Positions 44,485-56,500 of a stretch of DNA of 64,000 bases are shown here, in pieces. Source of the DNA: Choanephora cucurbitarum (Eukaryota > Mucoromycota > Mucoromycetes > Mucorales > Choanephoraceae). The stretch lies in NCBI GenBank assembly GCA_025331435.1, contig JAIWNI010000017.1, forward strand, positions 62,001 through 126,000, given 5' to 3'. Under the pieces are notes generated by a model. The model was not told the DNA's origin and did no database searches. It saw only the letters and a program-made list of their open reading frames with translations. Positions within the stretch are counted from its first letter, which is position 1, and each line of letters opens with the position of its first letter. The position numbers and the translations under genes are program-made.

Positions 44485-45964
44485 ATGTCAGACACTATAC
44501 CAAAGAAATCTCGAAGACCTGTCGGTAAGGGATTTTGAATAAAGAGCATATAGAGTAAGCACCAACAGAACCTGATTTAGATGGTCCTTTTCGACAACAA
44601 AAGTTGCCTGCTTGGCAGCCAGTATTAACCCCTCGAACAGTAATACCTGCACTATTTGTTATTGGTTTTATCTTTATACCCATCGGTGGCTTACTCTATT
44701 GGAATAGTGGCCTTGTAAATATGAGTGATAGTCATCTTTGAGAGAGAGAGAAAAACAATATTGACTTATCCGTCTAGGTCAGTGAGCTCATGATCGATTA
44801 TACCACTTGTAGCCAATATACAGAGCCTATCTATCTAGACCGTACCAAATACACCATTGAGTTCTCTTCTGATTTAGACATAGACAGTATTGAACCACCT
44901 GCATTTCATGTAGAGAACGCAACTGACTTCCTTGACCCAACCTGGAAAAACCCAAATAACCTTTCTATCCAACGCTGCATCCTTGATTTCACAGTACCAG
45001 AGTCAATGAAAGGACCTGTATTTATGTATTATCGTCTGACCAACTTTTATCAAAATCATCGACAGTATATTAAAAACTATGACGCTGATCAACTGAGTGG
45101 AGAAAAGGTATCAGCAAGTACACTTGATACCAACTGTGGTCCATTAGGAACTTTAGCTAATGGCTTAGCCATCTATCCTTGCGGTTTGATAGCCAATTCC
45201 ATGTTCAACGGTAAACAAGATTTCTTTGAATCTGTCAAACAATCAAGGAACTAATAGAGAAAGAAACTATGATAGATACTGCTTCAGATTTAGCTTCAAC
45301 TGTAGCAAGCCAAACTTATGTCTTTCAGAGGACTGGCATTGCATGGCCAACAGACAAAAAGAAATATGGATACACTAAATACAGCCCCTCAGAGATAGCA
45401 CCTCCTCCCAATTGGGCTGATCGTTACCCAAATGGCTTGTATACATCTGAATATCCTCCTCCTGATTTAAGCAATATGGAGCGACTGATGGTCTGGATGC
45501 ATGTAGCAGCATTACCTGATTTCAGAAAAATATGGGGCAGAAACGACGCTGAGACATTAGAGGCAGGTCGTTGGCGAATTGGCATTGACATGAGTATGAT
45601 AGTTTTCTCTTTCAACTTTTTCTTTAACATTGATCACTAAATTTGTTCAGATTTCAACACTAGTATTTATGAAGGAAGCAAATGGCTTGTGCTTTCTACC
45701 TCTTCACCTTTAGGTGGGCGTAATCCTCGTCTCGGTATTGCTTATATTGCCATTGGTGCCATCTCAATCTTTTTTGGCTTATTATTTACACTTCGCCATT
45801 GCTTTAAGCCAAGGTAAAAAGAAACCCCGATTCAACTGAATTTAAACTCACTTTTCTTTTTTTCGAAAAGGAAACTTGGCGATCCATCTTATCTTTCTTG
45901 GAATCAACCTGGTGGTGGTTTGCCTTTAAACAAACGAGCAAAAAAGATGCTTCATAAAGAATAA
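44485..45964 (+). CDS. CDC50: CDC50/LEM3 family phospholipid flippase subunit
   Basis: Non-catalytic beta subunit that chaperones P4-ATPase flippases from ER to Golgi, endosomes or plasma membrane. Exons 44485-44524, 44569-44714, 44778-45210, 45258-45593, 45651-45813 and 45871-45964 encode 403 residues. The cytosolic start has [29 protein letters not shown]1 (about 38-60, [21 protein letters not shown]) and TM2 (about 345-367) flank a large lumenal loop. The loop has the conserved CXXXF-like [32 protein letters not shown] and [11 protein letters not shown] motifs, and [20 protein letters not shown] before TM2. Cysteines in the loop fit the known disulphides. The stop lies 77 bases from the stop of the convergent WASP gene. 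Confidence 0.95.
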
Positions 45965-46041
45965 AGATTTGCTCTAAAGAGATTTATTATTATAACAAAA
46001 TGCTTGTTGGATAAACAGCATCTTCACATATGACTAATTTC

Positions 46042-48458
46042 TTAATCATCCCATTCACTACCATCATCGCTATCAGAATCATCGTCTGATTGGATGGCTT
46101 TCTTTCGATCATTTAAGGCAGCTAATAAGCTATTAGCTAAGTCATTTCCTCCAGGAGATGCGCCATTAGAAGGAGTAGCACTGCTACTACCGCTAGCAAG
46201 AGGGTTGCTACGATCTTTACGAAGCTCAGAAGGTGTAGAACGTAATGATCGGACACCACCAGCACCTCTGATAGCATCTAGAAGTGCATTACGTGAATCA
46301 TTACCAGCTGGTGCAGGAAGGGAAGCACTTCCTGCCACTGCTGGTGGTGGAGGTGGGGGAGGAGGTCCTCCAGTCATTGGAGGAGGTGGAGGTGGGGGAG
46401 GTGGCGGTGCTCCTCCAGCAATTGGTGGTGGGGGAGGTGGTGGTGGTGGTGGTGGCGCTCCTCCAGCAATTGGTGGGGGAGGAGGAGGAGGTGGTGGTGG
46501 TGGCGCTCCTCCAGCAATTGGTGGGGGAGGAGGAGGAGGTGGTGGTGGAGGAGCTGAGTTTGAGGGGCGGGGTCCTGGAGGAGGAGGAGGAGGACCTCTT
46601 CTATCACGATTGGGCAGTGGAGGAGGTGGAGGAGGCATGGATCTATTGTTTGGTAAAGGTGGAGGCATAGGAGGTAATGGTGGTGCATTGCGCTGTGGCA
46701 TTGGAGGAGGAGGAGGAGGAGCTGTAAGTGCTTCCGGAGCATCATAAAACTCATCATCTTCATTGTTGTAGACGGGTTCCTCTTGGTATTGCATTTGTCT
46801 ACTTCCCATAGGTGGCATTGGGGGAGGGGGAGGAGATGAAACGGTGGTAATGACTGGTGGAGGAGGTGGGGGAGGAGGTGGTGGAGGAGGTGGGGGAGCT
46901 CCTCCAACAACTGGTGGAGGTGGGGGAGGTGGTGGAGGTACAAACGGTGTTGAATCAAATTCTTCTTGTGGTGTAGAGAATTGTTCTTGTTGAGCCACCA
47001 TTTTGTAAGGATTGTTTGATCTAATTACTGCTGGAGGGCCCACAATAGATGGAGGTTCAGGAATTGAGCGTGTGGGAGGAGTTTCAGTGTGAAGTCTACT
47101 AGGAACAGGTGGTACAATAGGCGCAAATGATCCTGAAGCATGAGATGAAGTTGCAGGAATGCTAGGAGAATATGAATTATCATACTGATCTTCATCGTCA
47201 TTATATACTGATTGATAAGTTGTTGGTGGAGGTGGAGGTGGTGGTGGAGCACTAATGTTAGATCGCGTAGGTGGTGGAGGTGGAGGAGGGGGTGCTGATC
47301 TCTTACTAGGTGGAGGAGGAGGAGGAGGTCGACGGCCTAATGACTCATGTCAATCTTTACTCATTCATTTTCCTTTATATGCTTATCTTACCTCCAACAG
47401 GTGGTGGTGGTGGAGCTTGTCGACGAGAAGGTGGAGGGGGAGGAGCGCGGTTGGTACGGGCAGGGCTTCCAGGTGCTACTGTCGATGTAGGCCGTCTAGG
47501 AGGAGGAGGAGGACCACCTCTTTCGTTGACAAAGTCCTTGATGAAATCTTCATTTTGTTGAATCTCTTCAGGTGAAATTCCAAGATCTTTCAGTTGGTCA
47601 AATAAACCGTTCCATTCAGGACTTGAGTTCTGTACACTAAATCCTTTATCAGGTGTATAACCAATATGACCCAAGTGCCTAATACAATCCTATATATCAA
47701 TCTTCCTGATCTATCTTTGTATACACCCAAAAAAAAGGGCATGCATTTATTACCTGAATTCCGAAGGTAAACCAATCTGTGATTTGTCGAGTTTCCCTTT
47801 TTGCTTTTTATTGCTTGATTCTATGTTCGTTACACACATGAGTAAGATTGCATCATACATGACTTGAGCTAACCTTTCTTCTTGGATTTTGTAGCGTGCT
47901 TGGTCTTGGTGATTTCTCTGGTCGCAATTTTGTTGTAAAATACATCAGCATCTTCATTGTCTGCAAAGGATAGACCTGCCATGTATTCCTTTATACATGA
48001 AAAGAATGAGATATGAAAGGATATATAGTTTAAATCATAAAGCAACTTACATCAGCAGCAAATGAAAAGAAGAAAGGTGTATGTCGCGTTATCTCGAAAC
48101 CATCATATAATTCTTGTTCCCAAATAACACCTTTATGATTCTAGAGTCAAGTATATGTTTAGTATGCAAGTGTGTCCCAAAAGAATTGTGTGCCTTACGA
48201 TCAAGTCAATGATTCGAATATAGTACGAGTGCTTCTTCTTGTCTTTCAAGAAAGCAATAGCACCCCATATGTTAGCATAGGCCCATTTGTTTGGGTTGGG
48301 ATAAGCAACATAGAGACGAGCTACTGTGGCCGCATAAATTTTCTAATATTACAAGTGAGTAACTTTTATTAAAAAATAAAGTCTTGACTTACAGCAGTGG
48401 GCAACGCACGCCTAACTTTGTTCTTGTCCTCTGCAGTAGATAATGCAACGGATGGCAT
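46042..48458 (-). CDS. LAS17: WASP/Las17 actin-nucleation promoting factor
   Basis: Activates the Arp2/3 complex to build actin at endocytic sites. Exons 48393-48458, 48199-48342, 48051-48140, 47874-47988, 47754-47820, 47392-47678 and 46042-47336 encode 687 residues. The WH1/EVH1 domain covers about 18-125 (KIYAATVARLYVAYPNPNKW; ELYDGFEI; FFFSFAADEYMAGLSFAD). A basic patch and a CRIB/GBD motif (IGLPSEFRHLGHIGYTPDKG) follow at about 152-172. That CRIB is absent from S. cerevisiae Las17 but present in animal WASP. Then comes a very long proline-rich region with tandem PPPPPPPPPPPIAGGA units. The end is a WH2 motif (NALLDAIRGAGGVRSLR, about 605-622), a central amphipathic helix (DLANSLLAAL) and an acidic tail ending DGSEWDD with the Arp2/3-binding tryptophan. 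Confidence 0.95.
46380..46560 (-). repeat. Tandem coding repeat in the WASP proline-rich region
   Basis: Four or so near-identical units encode a run of ten or eleven prolines followed by IAGGAP. DNA of adjacent units is almost identical (GGAGGAGG-type runs and AGCGCCACCACC-type joins on the coding strand), which points to recent unequal exchange or slippage; copy number probably differs between strains. Confidence 0.8.
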
Positions 48459-49209
48459 GAAGTGAGATGGGAAAAGAAAAGAAAAGAAGAGAGAGAAAAA
48501 AATGAGAAAGAGAGAATAATGTAAGGATGCACAATTACCCTTTTTGGTGAGATGAAAAATGATTGGGCCTGAACTCCCCGATGCACGCCATCTAGCTGTA
48601 GCACATATAAATGGCTTTTGTAGCTCATGTTGGTTATGAATTAGCAGTGGGCATTGAAGAGCTCAATTACTGAAAGGTACACAAAAGTTGAGAAATATCA
48701 AGTAAATTGCTGATATGTATCAATTAGAGAAAGGTTTTCTTAAAAGGAGAAGCGAAATGTACCACAACAGAATTGGCTTTATGTAAAGCATTCACTATTT
48801 CTTACGATCAGTTTATTTGGCTTATGTATGCGTCTTTTCAGGTGTATTTGATTGATATAGGATGTCCTAACCAAAAAAAAAAGGAACAGAGTATTTGTCA
48901 TGGATCTACAAATACCAGGCACTATCTCTTAGTTTAATAAGGCAAGAAAAAAAAATACAACAAATCCCTTGACTGAAAATAAGGTCGTTGTTGGCATGAA
49001 AAACTTTACAGCTTAATTTGAGCAGGATTTAGTAAGTGTATAGTTTACCATGTCTGAAAATGAACATCAAGAGAACTTTATCAAGCCACCTGGTTTACCC
49101 CCCGCCAAAATTCTCCCTTGTTTGCCTATTTGAAGTAGTTGCTGTCTAATTTTTTTTCTTTTTTGGTTTTTCCCTTAAACTTTTTTCTGTATATAAACCT
49201 TTTAAGCTC
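48459..49209. other. Divergent promoter region of WASP and mL44
   Basis: No gene-like frame. GA-rich tract at 48470-48525 directly upstream of the WASP start, and a T/C-rich tract at 49150-49190 directly upstream of the mL44 start. A TATATAAA string at 49190-49197 is discussed with mL44. Confidence 0.5.
49190..49197 (+). promoter_or_regulatory. TATA-like box close to the mL44 start
   Basis: TATATAAA lies only 12 bases before the first ATG (49210) and 42 bases before the second in-frame ATG (49240). If it is the working TATA box, transcription would begin after the first ATG and translation would use the second. Confidence 0.45.
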
Positions 49210-50226
49210 ATGTTGCGTAATTTCACCAAGACAAAAGCAATGTCAACAAAGACATTAGCTGCCATGAAGACAGGTAAAGGGAGGAAGGAAGCTGTTCAGT
49301 TGAGAATCTCATTATTTTCTTTCTTAAAAAGTGCCTCGCGTGGCCTTTGCTTCTATTCACCATCAACCTATCTACACTCAACAAGACGATCAAAAATTGG
49401 CTCCTATTGTTGCCCTCGGAGCTCGTCTTGGATTAACCATCGACACATCTGTTCTCAAGCAAGCACTTACTCACAAATCAGTCAGTGATGCCAACAACAA
49501 CGCTACTTTAGAATATGTTGGTAAGAAGGTCACTGGCTTATTTGCCACTGAATACTTGCATTTAAAGTATCCTTCTTTACACCCTGATGCATTCACCACA
49601 ACACTATCTGCTTATCTTTGCAACAAATCAATTGCCAAAGTAGCTTCTGAAGTTGGTTTACAACACACAATTGAATGGAAATCACCTGAAGACAGTAGTG
49701 TTCGATTGGGTCACAGTACTGTAATGGCCGATTGTTTCAATGCCCTTGTAGGTGCTTTATACCAGGAACAAGGACAAGAAGCAGCAAAGAAGTTTGTACA
49801 TGATTTCATCTTATCCCGTGAATACGATGTTCGACCCAGCATTAAAGTGAAAGAGCCTAAGCGTCATTTGACAGCCTTGTTGAAGCAGTTGAACAAAGAG
49901 CCTGCTACTTCTAGACTTGTCTCAGAAACAGGTCGTGCTTCTTCAGCTCCTGTGTTTGTTGTTGGTGTCTTCTCAGGTGAAGAAAAGTTAGGTGAAGGAT
50001 TTGGTAGTTCTCTTAAGATGGCTGAATTCCGCGTAAGTTATGGAACATGAACATAGACAACGAGTTTCTTATCGATATATATATATATATTTATGTATAG
50101 GCTTGTCAAGATGCTTTAATATCTTTCTATGGTCAAGAACAAAAAGACTTTACATTGCCTTCAGATGCTGATCGTGTAGATAAATATGTTGCCAGTCCTT
50201 TAGGAAACACACAAGCTATCATTTAA
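49210..50226 (+). CDS. MRPL3: Mitochondrial ribosomal protein mL44 (RNase III-like fold)
   Basis: Component of the mitochondrial large ribosomal subunit, built on a dead RNase III domain plus a double-stranded RNA-binding domain. Exons 49210-49273, 49332-50032 and 50101-50226 encode 296 residues. After a basic, Thr/Lys-rich mitochondrial presequence the RNase III-like domain runs from about residue 50 (IDTSVLKQALTHKSV) to 165. The signature helix reads TLEYVGKKVTG where active enzymes have an acidic EFLGDAVL, so catalytic residues are lost, as expected for mL44. The dsRBD follows (RHLTALLKQLNKEPATSRLV, then VFVVGVFSGEEKLGEGFGSS, KMAEFRACQDAL). Start could be Met at 49240 instead (see TATA box). 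The gene converges on the SDF2-like gene, 38 bases stop to stop. Confidence 0.9.
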
Positions 50227-50264
50227 TTATGTTTTTTTTAAAAAAAAAAGTTATAGAACAACTA

Positions 50265-51111
50265 TCATTTTGCAGCAAAATAAATTCCTTCCTATGTAAT
50301 ATACAAGTGTCAGCATGATGTGTGCTCCAAAAAAAAAATAATCCTTTCGTACCTGAGCCATCCATTGTGTATTTTTGTTAGAGCTTGATTTAACGGCAGC
50401 CACTTCAAGTTGACCAGGAATGGGCTGACCAAACTGGTAGTTGGTTGAGCTACTTAAATAGGTCTGTGTATCCTGATGAACAAGCTGAATAGGCTCTTCA
50501 CGTAACCATGTCTCCTTCTTGCCTGTTAGACATTCAACACGCCAATTGTCACCCGAATCTTTACCGTCATAACAACTGACTTCCTGTTGACGAGAAAGAG
50601 GAGAAGGATGGTCGTGACTATGGAGATAGCCTTGAGTGTTGGGATGTCTAAGACGGATGAGAGATCCGCAAGGCACAGGTTGACTATAGTAACTATAAGA
50701 TAGTGTGTTCTACTAAATCCACATCAGATTTGGTTTACCCTCTTTTACAGATCATGTCAGTGGCAGCCTCAACAACCCAGAAACTATTAGCATCATCAGA
50801 TTCAGGAAAGGCAGTAACAGACTGTTGGCCTGATCCACTTCCTATACTTTCGTTATATGAGCAATTGTCTTTGGTTCGTCAGAAAACAATACCATAAGTA
50901 ACACCATGCGAATGAAGTTTATATCCACTTGCACTGTTGGTTAACTTGATTGTGCTTGCACAAGTTACCTGCTCAAATCCTATAGTGATTATTAAAACTG
51001 AATTCTGTTGCCAAGCTCTATATACATACCATCTTCTATTTCGGGCACATTATTGGAAGCAAGTAATGAAGGTAAAAAGGCGAGGTTGAATAGAGCAAGT
51101 GTAAGCTTCAT
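50265..51111 (-). CDS. SDF2-like ER protein with MIR domains
   Basis: ER-lumenal protein related to stromal-cell-derived factor 2, a partner in protein folding and O-mannosylation quality control. Exons 51030-51111, 50893-50979, 50739-50841, 50353-50683 and 50265-50291 encode 209 residues, the normal SDF2 length. A signal peptide covers residues 1-18. Three MIR-type repeats follow: CASTIKLTNSASGYKLHSHGVTYG, CGSLIRLRHPNTQGYLHSHDH, and EEPIQLVHQDTQTYLSSS. FWVVEAATD and KRGQPVPCG between them are family features. The last coding exon is just 27 bases and supplies the conserved EGIYFAAK end. There is no C-terminal KDEL/HDEL signal, so retention would need a partner. Confidence 0.93.
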
Positions 51112-52076
51112 TAGACGATTCAAGCAAAAAAGGAAAGGAAAGGAAAGAAAAGACGTTCTTGACGGAATCTCAAAAAACGAACAGCCAGACTAAGAAAACT
51201 GATTGGTCAAATGTGCCATATTTTTTGTCCACCCCCTTTTTTTTAAGAGCTAAAGATATCAAGCCATTTCTTTTATCCCAAGTTTGGCATGCGCATAACA
51301 GGCGTTTCTTACAACAAAGATGGGCTTTAGTGTCTAGAAGTTCTGTTTAAGAAAATCAAGGTTGAATAAACGGAAGCCAACACGACTTTGATGATAAATT
51401 CGCATTACATTCGAGTATCTGCCTCAAAAGTACTTGGTATAGATAAAGAAAAGTGTGTCTTTAGATAGATGAGCAAAGCGAGTTTCACAAGCCTTGAACT
51501 ACTTTTTGTTTCATAAGTGCTCTCTCATTTGTCTGAAAGAAGCTTTTAAGGTTGAATTAGACTTATGATCGCTTATCTGGAATTAAACATACATGGAAAC
51601 CAAATGCACTTAGACAATTACCATTTTTGTTTATCAACAATCCCATCTGATCAGCATAGTTATCTATTTTAGTGAATTGATAAAAGTTGCTGAAAGAGGA
51701 AAAATTCCATCGTCTTCGGTTGAGTTTATGCTCTCTGAGTTTAATGAACAAAAGATAAGTGCTTAAAATGGAAGTGTCAATCAGATTTACGTCATGAACA
51801 TCAAGACAAGAGAAAGATTGCAGGTTAACTATGAGTCTCGAGAGCGAATTGTCTTTGAGAATACAATGGGTTCAAAGCTTTTCTAAGCTTAGGCAAGACA
51901 AAAAGAAGAAAATTAAAAGAAAACAACACAATAAAGAGGAAGAAAAGAGGGTATGTCAAATAAGCAAATCATGCAACAAAAAAAATAGCACTTGCTGTTA
52001 TCGAGAATTTTAGATAAATACAAAGTAGTCCTGAGCTAATTTAAATTTCTCGTCTTTCTTTCGCCTAAAGATAATC
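51112..52076. other. Divergent promoter region, SDF2-like and arrestin-like genes
   Basis: About 965 bases without a supported gene. A GGAAA-type repeat (AAAGGAAAGGAAAGGAAAG at 51129-51147) lies in the SDF2 leader. Short frames at 51008, 51159 and 51831 overlap low-complexity Lys-rich sequence and are not called. Confidence 0.45.
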
Positions 52077-53573
52077 ATGAAGCCATTTCATAAGAACGAA
52101 GACATTTCACTCAGCATTTGTATTTCCCCTCAGTTCCGAGGCATCATCAGAGGATTTGCACACGATATATCAGAAGGATGTACTCTAGACGGCACACTTG
52201 TACTACACGTCTATCATCAAACAAAGATAAAAAAGCTCTATGTCGATCTGATCGGCTACTCCCGTGTCAACTTTCGAACAACCAACTCAATGGGTGTCCC
52301 TACAACAGATGGACAGGAAGAAAGGACATTCTTCCTCAAGACAACCAACTACTTCAATCAGACTAGAACATATGAGCCAGGCATCTATGAATTCCCTTTT
52401 CAGTTCCATATACCACCTTCAGTCCCACATACATTCAGCGCCAAGCATGGATCGATTCAATATGCTCTCAATGCCACAGCATGTCGAACTAAGCTGAAAT
52501 CAGATGTCCGCGTAGAACAGCCAATCTATCTTCGCCGCTGCCTGATGGACGATTTGAATCCGGAAGCACGTGCATCTCAAACGGTGGTGGGGAAAATGCA
52601 TTCTGATATTGTGTCGTATTCTGCCACTGCGCCTTCTATGGTTTATGCTGAAGGAGGCCTACTCAAGCTCGATCTCAAGGTACATCTCAAGGATCCTGCC
52701 AAATACTCGGTCAGAACAGTGACATGCGGTCTTCAAGAAAACCAATTCTACAGAACAACGGGTCAATCCTCATTAACAAATCAAGCCTCCTACTACAGCA
52801 AGAAGTTTTTCCCGTTAGGCTGTAGCAGCTTTTTCCCTTCAAAACATCCAAATTACAACCCAGCCGAACTCCATCAATACAATGCTATCTTTCGTCTTTA
52901 TCCTCGAGTTCAAACGGACAATAAATCGAAATTAATTGCTGTGCGGCATGAACTTGTCATCTGTATGATTGTGGATGACAATGATGCAGCCAACAAGCGT
53001 TTGGATAGAAGGAGGAGAAGAAGAGGTAGCTCAATTGATAGTATCAGTAGTACTATTCTCTCACATTTGACAACAAAACAACCAGCACATGTTGAGACAG
53101 TTTCGAATACAAGTTATATCTCACACGATACTCAGATCACACCACCATCAAGTCGTCCTGCTTCACCCACATTAGATGTGCGCAGAAGTGATGATGATCA
53201 CCCTGCTCTGTCTTTGACTAATACAGATCATACCCATCAAGCAGATGTCGTCAAAGTGACCAGCCGCAGCTTGCCTACCAATAATAACCAGGTCAATGGT
53301 TCATCAGAAACACCTCATTCGAGCAACAAAAGTCACTCACTCACTTTACATCATCACCTCAATCCCTTCAAGTTTTACAAGCATTTCACTGAAGAAGAAG
53401 GTGCATATGAATGCAGACTGACAATGCCTATCGTTGTTACATCGAGAGAGGAATACAGTGAAGGAAGTCCGCCAGCTTTGCCTGACTACGACGTAGCAGC
53501 AAATCAACCACCAGACTATAATGCAGCCATCCAATCCCTTCCTCCAGTACCTGTTTATGCTCCACCCAATTAA
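52077..53573 (+). CDS. Arrestin-like protein with PPxY motif (ubiquitin-ligase adaptor type)
   Basis: Alpha-arrestin family protein of 498 residues in one uninterrupted exon. It probably links membrane transporters to an Rsp5/Nedd4-type ligase for endocytosis. The arrestin N-domain covers about residues 10-150: RGIIRGFAHDISEGCTLDGTLVLHVYHQTKIKKLYVDLIG, FFLKTTNYF, GIYEFPFQFHIPPSVPHTF, GSIQYALNATACR. The C-domain runs from about 185 to 305 (GGLLKLDLKVHLKDPAKYSV). A Ser/His/Thr-rich disordered insert follows. A short beta-strand block returns at 425-450 (EGAYECRLTMPIVV), and the tail carries LPDY and QPPDYNAA; PPDY at about 478-481 matches PPxY for WW-domain binding. Intron-free structure is unusual beside its multi-exon neighbours. 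Confidence 0.9.
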   Translation: MKPFHKNEDISLSICISPQFRGIIRGFAHDISEGCTLDGTLVLHVYHQTKIKKLYVDLIGYSRVNFRTTNSMGVPTTDGQEERTFFLKTTNYFNQTRTYEPGIYEFPFQFHIPPSVPHTFSAKHGSIQYALNATACRTKLKSDVRVEQPIYLRRCLMDDLNPEARASQTVVGKMHSDIVSYSATAPSMVYAEGGLLKLDLKVHLKDPAKYSVRTVTCGLQENQFYRTTGQSSLTNQASYYSKKFFPLGCSSFFPSKHPNYNPAELHQYNAIFRLYPRVQTDNKSKLIAVRHELVICMIVDDNDAANKRLDRRRRRRGSSIDSISSTILSHLTTKQPAHVETVSNTSYISHDTQITPPSSRPASPTLDVRRSDDDHPALSLTNTDHTHQADVVKVTSRSLPTNNNQVNGSSETPHSSNKSHSLTLHHHLNPFKFYKHFTEEEGAYECRLTMPIVVTSREEYSEGSPPALPDYDVAANQPPDYNAAIQSLPPVPVYAPPN

Positions 53574-56500
53574 GTTATAGAGACACACATATCCTAGAAT
53601 AGTGTTATATCATATACCTCCGTTAGAACTACACAATAAAAAGTATACTCTTACACTTTAACTGCCTAAAGAACATGTTTCTCATACAAGTTTTTCTCAA
53701 GTATTTAAACAAAGGATTTGACCGTACTATATCCTTCGCTTTCGCTTTGCTCATCAGCACTCCATGAAACAAACAATTTGCTTCACTTTGTTGATATAAT
53801 GTAATACAGACCATTCAGATTTCTGTTGAGTTTCTTTTTCTACAATAAAAAGAGAATTGGTCTTGTCCGGATAGACATAGCTGAGAACATTATCAAATCT
53901 TTACAATATGTGGTTAGCCCTGCAGGATTGATTGCTGCAATACAAGCTCTCTCCATTAAAGGGACATATATCAGTATGTCTTACAAACAAACTAAAATCC
54001 AGTTATAGTCATTTGATGTAATATTTTCTTTTTCACCTTGCATATTACCATCTACATACATCTGTGACTGTATACGTTTCTGCTTGTCAAGGCTCTTTCC
54101 AATAACAGCTCGTTTGCGTTGATCTTTGTTTTGTGTGTATGTGAACTATCAATCTATTGTTCGCCAAAGCTTGTCATGTAAAAGACGAAAAAAATAGAAG
54201 TTTATTGCTAGTTGCTCTTGAGTCTTCAATGGCGTTGAAGCCAAACTTGACAAACTATGCCTTCTTTCAAACTCCTGCTATATTGTATATACTCAGATAA
54301 ATGATTGAAGTTCCACGCAACTCTTTGTTGCCAAAATCTGATTGGACAATGCTTAAGTGAATAACTCAAAAAAGAGGAACATAAGGAACAGATGTTGGAG
54401 TAAGAATGGTACTTTCTCTTTTCTCTTTCAACCCAATGTACTAATCTTCGCTCTCTTTCTCTTGATTTTTTTTTATTTTAAGAAAAAGAAGAGGCAAGCT
54501 GAAGGAAATTGCAAATGGTTGATATGCGAGTTTTTCAACTTCCGCACGCACTTGATATTCAATTTTTCTCTCTGAGGAATTTCAAGAGAACCGTTCAACG
54601 CTTTGTTGCTGTATGCACTGATAGTCTGTCTACTACAGTTTACCGCTCTAGAACCCTTCACTTCCACCTACTGTGCCTGAAATTCCAAATGAAACTCAAT
54701 CTCTTCGGCTGAAAGTTAATATTGCTTGAGCTAAAAAAAAGGCATCGAATAAACTGCAGTATGATACCTTGATGATTCAACAGCAACTATAAAAAAAGCT
54801 ATCTTTATTTTTTGATTGGAGTCTAAATGAAATTAGCCAGTTCCATTCGGAGCCTGTCAATACAAATTGCCTTCTCCCTTCCTACCCCAAATCAATAAAG
54901 GTTAGCTAGATTCACTAGCTACTAGGCTCTGGATAGTAAAATCACAAGCAATCATGAAATGCTTGACAGAAAGAACTGTTGGCAATAGCGCGATTCTTTG
55001 AGATAAATAGTAATCACATTGAGATCAATAGATAAATAGCTACTACAACATACTATGTCGGTACAAGAGGTATTGTTAGAGCTATTTTTCCAACATGTTT
55101 ATCGCAGCATCCCTATGACTTTATGTATGTCCAAAACAAAACAAAAAGCTTGAAGGATAAAAAACATATCTTTCCTGGACTGCCCTTACCTCATTTTTCC
55201 CTGTGACAAGAGAAAGACTTAGCAATAACTGAGTATACTTGATACCAGTGATAGCTGAATATACTTACCAGTCAGCAGTTAGAACAATCAAGTCATTCGA
55301 GTCGCTCTTTTTTTCTATTGCAGTCTTTTCATATCAACTTGTTGTATGCTAGATTTTCACATGTCACAGTCTATAAGCACCTGCTGGCTTTCAAACGATT
55401 AGGATCCTTATATGACTTAAAGAAGGTCCTTTGCCAGTATTGAAACAAGAGCTCCAGTTTATCCTCTTTTTGTTATATCTGAAGTATTCAACAAAGCCAA
55501 GTTTAGGCAGCTGGCAAGAGGCCTTTTGCAACACCACTCGCAGGGTCATCCTGAAGATCGGTCTGCATAATGAGGACTGACCTCGGAACTTGCAGTGTTT
55601 ACATAAAGCCTCAAGTGGTCTTTACTCAGCTACAGTCTCAACAAATATGCTGCAAACAAAAGAATGGTGTAGTATCGATTTGTTCATAAAGTCAGTGCTT
55701 GAGTAGTGTTGTGAGGGCAATGCCAGAAGCGTTGGGAGCAGTATCTCAAAACAAAGTTAGTGTGTCAGTCTTGATGTTTCAAAGTGTTTTAAACTCCAAA
55801 TTCCAATCCTATCAGATGTTTTGTAACGGATGGGACAAAAGAAGTAGGTATCCCAAAATTACCGATAACTTTAGGCTACCGATAGCTTTTTAAATGACCG
55901 ACAGCTGTCTACCCTTCAAAAAGTTTCCGGTAACTTTAGGCTTAGTGTTACCGATGCTTCCTTTCATCTATTAATAGCGGCTGATCTGAAAAAAAAAGAG
56001 GAGGAGGAGGAGGAAGAAGAAGTTTCTTTCTGGAGACGGATTGTATTTGCACATCAACGACATATATTGTCATCATAAACCGACTTATTTGTTTGTCACA
56101 ATGCCTTTCGATCAACTCATAGTCTATCTTTAGAGGGTATACAATTTGGCTTTTTGTCCCTTCTTATAATGGGTAGAAATACAGCTTCATCAAGATATGC
56201 TTTTACTCAAAACACTTTGGCTAAGACCAACTCCACGCTCTTGCAAGTCCAATATCGTTTCTTTCTACTTGATTATATGCGCTACTTTGTCCTTTTAGTA
56301 GTTACATTAGAGTTAATGAAGCGCTTAAGTAACATATGAAAGACGCCATGATAGTGGCAAAGCGGTTGATTGATCTTGGATTTTCTAGAAAAAGAAAAAC
56401 CCAAGGCCTTGTGTTTTTCGACCTAATGTATCTATTGTATCGTGTCAAAGATATTAGAGTAGTCAGACATAATTCTATTACACTTGTATTCAATACTCTA

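Noticed and set aside
46094..46747. 217-codon glycine-rich frame opposite the WASP gene
   Set aside because: Antisense shadow of the proline codons; the minus strand has complete WH1, CRIB, WH2 and acidic motifs.
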